Shown: positions 7,696 to 12,109 of the stretch, piece by piece | Numbering within the stretch: position 1 is the first letter of the stretch | Layout: every line of letters begins with the position of its first letter | Source: an uncultured Bacteroides sp. | Lineage (GTDB): Bacteria > Bacteroidota > Bacteroidia > Bacteroidales > Bacteroidaceae | Assembly (NCBI GenBank): GCA_900546355.1 | Contig: URCM01000091.1 | Location: 1 to 12,109 of the forward strand | Direction: 5' to 3' | DNA: 12,109 nucleotides | The notes under the pieces: generated by a model | Told to the model about the DNA's origin: nothing | The model's database searches: none | What the model saw: the letters and a program-made list of their open reading frames with translations, nothing else | Program-made: the position numbers and the translations under genes

Positions 7696-10128
7696 TTATT
7701 TTTTCTTCTTTTGTGCTTCAGAGTAGCCGTAACCGTATCCGTAGCCATAGCCGTAAGCTTTGCCTCCGTATCCGTACTTGGCACCATAACCGTATCCGTA
7801 GCTGTTCTTGCGCTTGCTCATATCAATATCGTTGATAATGGTAGCCAGTTTGGGGAATTTCTTCTCGTCACGCAATACATTGATGTAACGGTAACCAGCT
7901 TTCGGAGTGACATCTGCACGACAAACATAAACACACATATCTGCCACACGTCCGATGATAGCGGTATCTGTCACCATCGCAATCGGAGCGGTATCAAGTA
8001 TAATGTAGTCGTAACGTTGCTTCAACAAATCGATAGCGCGGTTCAATACATCGCGGGCTACCAGCTCGGTCGGGTTGGGAGGTACAGGACCACCTGGCAA
8101 GATGTCCAGATTCGGACTAATATCAGAATGCTGAATCATGTCGAATAAGTTAACGTTCTCAGAATCTGCAAGGTAGTTTGTAATACCCTCCGCACGGCGG
8201 GAAAGATTGAATACCTTATTTAATCCGGGCTTACGGATATCCATACCTACAATAATTGTTTTCTTGCCTAAGAAAGCAAGGCTGACAGCAGTATTACCTG
8301 CAACGAACGATTTACCTTCACCCGGCTGAGTAGAAGAAAACAGGATGACTTTCTGTTCTTTGTCGAGCATGAAAAGCAGGTTGGTACGTAAACCGCGGAA
8401 TGTTTCTTCCATGATGTCGTTCTTGTTTTCCCGAACCACAATAGCACCTTTTTCCGGCTTTTTGCATCGAGGCAATTCAGCCAAAACTGGTATGTCGGTC
8501 AGATGTTCTACATCTTCACGGTTTTCTATTTTGTATTTCAACAAATCACGCAGATAAACGATACCGACTGGGATGGCCAATCCCAATATCAAAGCTGCAA
8601 GTGCAATGATTTTCTTTTTGGGAGCAACCGGGTTCTTGTCAGCCAAAGCATCTTCGATGATGCGGCCGTTATTAGCAGTAGCTGCCAGTGTGATAGCATT
8701 CTCCTCACGTTTTTGTAGCAACATGGTATACAGCGCAGCTTTGATCTCCTGTTGGCGTGCGATGCTTAAGAATTCTTTTTCTTGCAACGGCGCATTGCTG
8801 ATACGTCCCTCAAATTTGCGTGCCTGTCGTTCAATGTCGATTTTAGCGATATTCAAACCTTTCAGTACGCTTTCTACCGTAGTTTGCACACTATGGCGCA
8901 TGGCTTCTATTCCTGCATTCATATTGATAACGGCAGGATTGCTTTCTGATGATGTGCGAAGCAAACGGTTGCGTTCGATAATCATCGTATTATATTGGTC
9001 GATGACCGAAGACAAGTTTTGGTCTTGCAAGCCAACGTTCGACGGAATGACTTCACCGTTGTTTTTAGGGTCATTGATGTAATTTTTCAAGAATTCCACC
9101 AATTGGATTTGAGTGGCGTTTTCTACACGTTGTTGACCGTATTTTGAACTTTCTTCCAAAGCCAACTGTGCATCGCTTGTCAAGTCTGTCAAGCCAGAAC
9201 GTTGTTTGAAATCAGCTAATTCAGTCTCTGCCGTACCCAATTCACGGTTGATGATTCCTATACGTTCCTCGATGAACTCAGCCGTTTTTTGCGCTACTTC
9301 ATTTTTTTCATCATTGGCGTCACGGTTATAGAAAGCTACCAGACAGTTTACAAAGTCTATTGCACGTTGCTTGTCGGTGTTTTGCACTGCTAACTGGGCA
9401 ATAGTAGTCGTTTTAGAAGTAGCTTCTACTGTCAGGCTTTCCATATATGCGTTGGCGGTAGCGGTCGGAGCGTTGATATATGCCACGAGATTCATATTTT
9501 CCTCCATTGGCTCAGGAAGTGAGTCGTTGCGTGTAAAGTTTATCACGCCTATGGGGGTAGGCAGTACGGCAGGAAGGCGGTCGAACGACTTGCTGACTTC
9601 CTCTTCTTCTTCATCGAGTGTATATTCAGCATGTACATCCAGTTTGCCATCCGTCGTGTATTTCATGTTCAGCTTTACAGGAGCTTCCAGTTTATCAGCT
9701 TCTTCGGGCGTCAAGAAAACGTTGACAGGCGATGTCTTATAAAGAGGAATATCGTATCCTGTAACGCGATCTTCGGCCACACTGATATACAAGCGTAATT
9801 CGTTCACGGCTTTTTTTATCAGTGTGCGCGAGTGCAGAATCTCCACTTCGTTATCGAAGTTACTGGTCATAGAGAACATCCCTAAATCTTGTATGGCAGC
9901 CAAGGGAGAAGCTGCGGTGTTTCCTCCTTTTTGTTCTTCTTCCTTAATGAGGACGGCAGCGGTTACATTGTATACGGGCGGTTGGTAACGCAGGTAAAGG
10001 AATGCCACTATCAGGCAGGCGATTACGCTGATTACAAACCACGGCCAGTAAGCGAGATACTTGAAGAAAATTGCATACAGGTTGATATTCTCTTCGCTGT
10101 TCTGTTCGTTGATGTTTTGTTCTTCCAT
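7696..10128 (-). CDS. wzc: Wzc-type polysaccharide co-polymerase and tyrosine autokinase (BY-kinase)
   Basis: This 810-aa inner-membrane protein is predicted to control chain length and couple polysaccharide synthesis to export through Wza. A first membrane segment spans about residues 29-46, followed by the Wzz periplasmic domain. The periplasmic region contains long helical stretches (about residues 260-480). A second membrane segment lies near 508-528 and ends before YLRDLL. The cytoplasmic BY-kinase domain has Walker A GEGKS (Lys606), Walker A' GMDIRKPG (Asp630) and Walker B IILDTAP (Asp712). The C-terminal tail is remarkable: 11 tyrosines in 26 residues (777-802), mostly alternating with glycine, ending in SEAQKKKK. 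Tail tyrosines are the autophosphorylation sites in this family. It follows wza by 126 bp. The symbol is by function; orthology to E. coli wzc is not claimed. Confidence 0.95.
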   Translation of the reverse strand: MEEQNINEQNSEENINLYAIFFKYLAYWPWFVISVIACLIVAFLYLRYQPPVYNVTAAVLIKEEEQKGGNTAASPLAAIQDLGMFSMTSNFDNEVEILHSRTLIKKAVNELRLYISVAEDRVTGYDIPLYKTSPVNVFLTPEEADKLEAPVKLNMKYTTDGKLDVHAEYTLDEEEEEVSKSFDRLPAVLPTPIGVINFTRNDSLPEPMEENMNLVAYINAPTATANAYMESLTVEATSKTTTIAQLAVQNTDKQRAIDFVNCLVAFYNRDANDEKNEVAQKTAEFIEERIGIINRELGTAETELADFKQRSGLTDLTSDAQLALEESSKYGQQRVENATQIQLVEFLKNYINDPKNNGEVIPSNVGLQDQNLSSVIDQYNTMIIERNRLLRTSSESNPAVINMNAGIEAMRHSVQTTVESVLKGLNIAKIDIERQARKFEGRISNAPLQEKEFLSIARQQEIKAALYTMLLQKREENAITLAATANNGRIIEDALADKNPVAPKKKIIALAALILGLAIPVGIVYLRDLLKYKIENREDVEHLTDIPVLAELPRCKKPEKGAIVVRENKNDIMEETFRGLRTNLLFMLDKEQKVILFSSTQPGEGKSFVAGNTAVSLAFLGKKTIIVGMDIRKPGLNKVFNLSRRAEGITNYLADSENVNLFDMIQHSDISPNLDILPGGPVPPNPTELVARDVLNRAIDLLKQRYDYIILDTAPIAMVTDTAIIGRVADMCVYVCRADVTPKAGYRYINVLRDEKKFPKLATIINDIDMSKRKNSYGYGYGAKYGYGGKAYGYGYGYGYGYSEAQKKKK
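7723..7800 (-). repeat. Hexanucleotide-like repeat encoding the Tyr-Gly tail of Wzc
   Basis: This 78-bp tract encodes residues 777-802 and consists largely of TAC/TAT and GGN codons in alternation, a degenerate 6-bp tandem repeat. The longest unbroken run encodes six Tyr-Gly steps (7723-7755). Two short breaks contain Ala-Lys and Gly-Lys-Ala. Codon variation (GGA, GGT, GGC; TAC, TAT) makes the DNA less uniform than the protein, which suggests selection on the protein sequence. Confidence 0.75.
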
Positions 10129-10189
10129 ACGTTTATAAGTTCTTTAGTTTGTGGCTTTTTGCCGCAGATTATACGTATTGCTTTTATCA

Positions 10190-10222
10190 GGATGTCCGCA
10201 ACAAGCGATATTGCGTACATCC
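10190..10222 (-). other. Stable hairpin in the wza-wzc intergenic region
   Basis: On the minus strand GGATGTACGCAA and TTGCGGACATCC form a 12-bp stem with one mismatch and a 9-nt loop (10202-10210). It lies in the 126-bp gap between wza and wzc. No U-run follows, so an intrinsic terminator is unlikely. It may set the relative mRNA levels of wza and wzc through processing or protection, which is inference. Confidence 0.5.
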
Positions 10223-10254
10223 GGTTTTCCAATTTCTATGTTTTGTTTTATTGT

Positions 10255-11052
10255 TTACTTAAGTATGTTCACTAGCAAGCTGGCGATAGATACCAAAATT
10301 GATGTTGCGGAGATAACCGTCGTTGTGGTATTACCGATATCCGAGTTCTTTGCTTTCGTCTTGTTGGGAGTGACATAAATAATGTCATTCTGGCGAAGGT
10401 AGAAGTAGGGGGAGAGTACGATATCGCTCTTTGTAAGGTCTAATTCTACGATTTCGCGTTTCCCGTTCGGGTCTTCCCGGATGAGTTTTACATTGGTACG
10501 CACACCGTATACGGTCATGTCGCCTGCCATAGCCAATGCTTCGAGTACGTTTACTTTCTCGTTGCTTACATTGAATGTACCGGGGCGGGCTACTTCTCCT
10601 AATACCGATATTTTATAGTTGGCCATACGCACGGTTACAATCGGAGCTTCCCTTAAATAAGGCTTTAAGCGTTCACGAATCATGTTTTCTGCTTCGTTTT
10701 TGGTCAGGCCTCCTACTTTCAGTCGTCCTAACACCGGAAAGTCTATTTCACCTTGGTTGCTCACAAGATATTGTTGTAAGGTGGGTTGTGTGGTCGTGTT
10801 GATGTTGGTCAGTGCAGCGTTCAATGGAGTTTGCACAGTCAAGTTGAATGGGGCGGCAGCCTGAGGGTCTGTCGTGTTCACAGTGATGCTCAACAAGTCT
10901 TTTGGCATGATTTTCGCATCGTAAAGCGGAATTTCTTTTCCGTATTCGTTCACTGCTTGCGGGTCTTGCAAGTAAGGCACGCTTTTGTAAGAAGTACATC
11001 CTGCCGCTAATACGGCAACGACAAGTGCGAAAAGTGTGTTTTTGATTTTCAT
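10255..11052 (-). CDS. wza: Wza-type polysaccharide export outer-membrane lipoprotein (OPX family)
   Basis: This 265-aa protein is predicted to form the outer-membrane exit channel for a capsular or exopolysaccharide. The N terminus is a lipoprotein signal ending in the lipobox LAAGC, with lipidated Cys19. The Poly_export domain covers about residues 40-140 (DLLSITVNTTDPQAA, then QGEIDFPVLGRLKVGGLTKNEA). An SLBB domain follows from about 150 (ISVLGEVARPGTFNV, ALAMAGDMTVYGVRTNV). The extreme C terminus (about 243-265) is a hydrophobic helix, matching the membrane-inserting C-terminal helix of Wza. It is shorter than E. coli Wza (379 aa), as Bacteroidetes homologues with one SLBB domain usually are. 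It stands between the HAD gene and wzc, the normal partner order. Confidence 0.93.
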   Translation of the reverse strand: MKIKNTLFALVVAVLAAGCTSYKSVPYLQDPQAVNEYGKEIPLYDAKIMPKDLLSITVNTTDPQAAAPFNLTVQTPLNAALTNINTTTQPTLQQYLVSNQGEIDFPVLGRLKVGGLTKNEAENMIRERLKPYLREAPIVTVRMANYKISVLGEVARPGTFNVSNEKVNVLEALAMAGDMTVYGVRTNVKLIREDPNGKREIVELDLTKSDIVLSPYFYLRQNDIIYVTPNKTKAKNSDIGNTTTTVISATSILVSIASLLVNILK

Positions 11053-11126
11053 CTTAATTTTTTTATTGTTATAATCTTACATTTCTGTTGATTGATAATT
11101 TTTCTTCTCGTGATGTAGGAGGATGT

Positions 11127-11561
11127 TCATTTAAAAATCCTTCCGAAGAACCCTTTGCGTGGAGTCTTTTCATTTACCCGTTCTTCTTCATAGCGGTTGA
11201 GCAAATCTTCATACGAAAGCTTATGAGTCACCATCTCGTAAATGGTTCCCCAATCTGGCAATCCGCCTAAGTTACGGTCATCTATGAATAAATCTACTTT
11301 CAGTTTACGTGAATAGTGATTGTTTTGCCCCTTCTCTTCTTCGGGATAATCGCGGTTGATGGCGTAGAACTCCAGTCCGCGTTGACGGCAAAACTCTACC
11401 GCTTCGTCTAATAGCTTTCCTTCGCGCACACTCCATAGGATAAGCTTGTGCTTTTCGGCTGCCAGCTTTTTCAATGTCTCGATGGCGAAAGGTATCTCTG
11501 CCCCAATGGCGGGATACTTGTGTTTCACGATTGTTCCGTCAAAATCTACGGCGATAAGCAT
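11127..11561 (-). CDS. Small HAD-superfamily phosphohydrolase
   Basis: This 144-aa cytoplasmic protein has the haloacid dehalogenase motifs of a metal-dependent phosphatase. Motif I is DFDGT, with nucleophile Asp6 and Asp8. LILWSVREGK matches motif II, and motif IV is LFIDDRNLGG (Asp94, Asp95). No cap domain of any size is present, so it may act on a bulky or macromolecular phosphate substrate. It starts the minus-strand block, with wza following after 74 bp, and a promoter lies about 75 bp upstream of its ATG. The substrate cannot be told from sequence. A role in sugar-phosphate or lipid-carrier phosphate metabolism is possible from context only. No frameshift or truncation is seen. Confidence 0.85.
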   Translation of the reverse strand: MLIAVDFDGTIVKHKYPAIGAEIPFAIETLKKLAAEKHKLILWSVREGKLLDEAVEFCRQRGLEFYAINRDYPEEEKGQNNHYSRKLKVDLFIDDRNLGGLPDWGTIYEMVTHKLSYEDLLNRYEEERVNEKTPRKGFFGRIFK

Positions 11562-11636
11562 GTCGGTTATCAGTTAATGGTTAGTAATTGATACATCCTT
11601 GCCATGATATTTATAGCAAAGCGTAGAAAATCTCTG

Positions 11637-11669
11637 CAAAGATACAATATTTTTTTGGAAACAGACAAG
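11637..11669 (-). promoter_or_regulatory. Promoter of the HAD-wza-wzc unit
   Basis: On the minus strand TATCTTTG (11644-11637) is a perfect TAnnTTTG box. CTTG (11669-11666), a near match to the TTTG -33 box, precedes it by 21 bp. Transcription would start near 11630, leaving a leader of about 70 nt before ATG 11561. No Shine-Dalgarno is visible there. Confidence 0.6.
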
Positions 11670-12056
11670 TAAAATTTTGATAATATATTCTTTGTCACGT
11701 TTTTTTAGAAGAAATTTTAGAAAAATGAATGATCTTGATCCGCTTGCGTTGAAACACGGTGTTATTTACTTTGCTGGGGAAGTATATATCCGCAGGCAGA
11801 TGCAGTATATATTCAACCGCTTTTGCAGTATATATTCAATCGCTCATGCAGTATATATTCATTTTTAAGGGGTATGTGTTGGCGGAGGCGGGCATTCCTA
11901 TTTTCTAATGCTTTATGTGAAACTTTCTGCTGCATGCTGCGTTTTTACAGGGGACCTGCCCATTTTGTTCTCCTATTTATATATGGAAGCAGGAATCCGT
12001 TTTTTACTGGATGGATAGAGGAGGTAAAGGGATATTCTTTGGCAAAGGTTCCTCTT
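11670..12056. other. Region without a credible gene
   Basis: The short open frames here lack starts in good context and have no recognisable motifs. Two of them run across the 23-bp tandem repeat, whose period is not a multiple of three, which argues against coding. Apart from that repeat I see no clear promoter, RNA gene or mobile-element end. Confidence 0.6.
11778..11869 (+). repeat. 23-bp-period tandem repeat (iteron-like)
   Basis: TGCAGTATATATTCA occurs exactly at 11801-11815, 11824-11838 and 11847-11861, a strict 23-bp period. The first two copies are followed by related spacers (ACCGCTTT and ATCGCTCA). A degenerate fourth copy sits in phase at 11778 (AGTATATATCC). The array lies about 110 bp beyond the HAD promoter, on its upstream side. 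It could be a set of protein-binding sites, but no function is shown by the sequence. Confidence 0.8.
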
Positions 12057-12078
12057 TAAGAAGCTGTTTTGAATTTAT
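12057..12078 (+). repeat. Dispersed 22-bp repeat, copy 3
   Basis: This is identical over 22 bp to 3730-3751 and to the reverse complement of 52-73; the match to 3730-3751 continues two further bases (CG). After that the sequence departs from the module at 3732-3823, so this is either a solo end or a diverged element running beyond the window. Confidence 0.85.
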
Positions 12079-12109
12079 CGTGCGATGATTTGGGATGAGT
12101 TTTTGAGGC

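Noticed and set aside
7283..8148. Plus-strand hydrophobic frames antisense to ugd and wzc
   Set aside because: They are antisense shadows. The repeated Val-Ala-Val pattern comes from the complement of the Tyr-Gly codons.
11778..11869. Possible CRISPR or plasmid origin iterons
   Set aside because: The spacers are only 8 bp and similar to each other, and there is no replication initiator gene nearby. It is kept only as a tandem repeat.
11677..12059. Small plus-strand frames at the right end
   Set aside because: They cross a 23-bp tandem repeat that shifts frame with each unit and have no motif or clear ribosome-binding site.
1..12109. tRNA, rRNA, integrase, transposase or toxin-antitoxin genes
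   Set aside because: I looked on both strands and saw no supporting sequence. The repeats have no associated transposase in this window.

Overview
The window looks like chromosomal DNA from a gut Bacteroidales bacterium, most likely Bacteroides or Phocaeicola. This rests on three things. The best promoter candidates have the Bacteroidetes -7 box TAnnTTTG instead of an E. coli-type -10. Most start codons lack a strong Shine-Dalgarno sequence. The proteins read as Bacteroides-type Gmd, Fcl, Ugd and Wza/Wzc capsule proteins. The genus is inferred from these features, not proven.

Left part (1-3970): the anaerobic pyruvate formate-lyase operon on the plus strand, pflB (499-2718) then pflA (2809-3537). 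PflA installs the glycyl radical on PflB, which splits pyruvate into acetyl-CoA and formate. Two related non-coding repeat elements in the same orientation flank the operon (about 74-433 and 3582-3853). Both contain an inverted-repeat module, and the first also carries a 22-bp tandem array built on ACGTACGT. A 22-bp end sequence of the module occurs three times in the window, once at each outer edge and once after pflA.

Right part (3972-11561): a minus-strand surface polysaccharide block, read from high to low coordinates: a small HAD-type phosphohydrolase, a Wza-type outer-membrane export lipoprotein, a Wzc-type chain-length regulator/tyrosine kinase with an extreme Tyr-Gly tail, UDP-glucose 6-dehydrogenase (ugd), GDP-mannose 4,6-dehydratase (gmd) and GDP-L-fucose synthase (fcl). 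A TATCTTTG promoter precedes the HAD gene. A hairpin with a U-rich tail separates wzc from ugd, and a second good promoter precedes gmd. The block is therefore probably two or more transcription units, one for export (HAD-wza-wzc, possibly reading into ugd) and one for GDP-fucose synthesis (gmd-fcl). Ugd supplies UDP-glucuronate and Gmd/Fcl supply GDP-L-fucose, while Wza/Wzc form the envelope-spanning export machine and its regulator. No glycosyltransferase, flippase or polymerase is visible, so the rest of the pathway must lie elsewhere.

Right end (11562-12109): no credible gene. It holds the HAD promoter, a 23-bp-period tandem repeat (about 11778-11869) and the start of another copy of the dispersed repeat. 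I see no clearly new defence or mobile system. The most unusual content is the family of structured non-coding repeats and the Tyr-Gly tail of the kinase.
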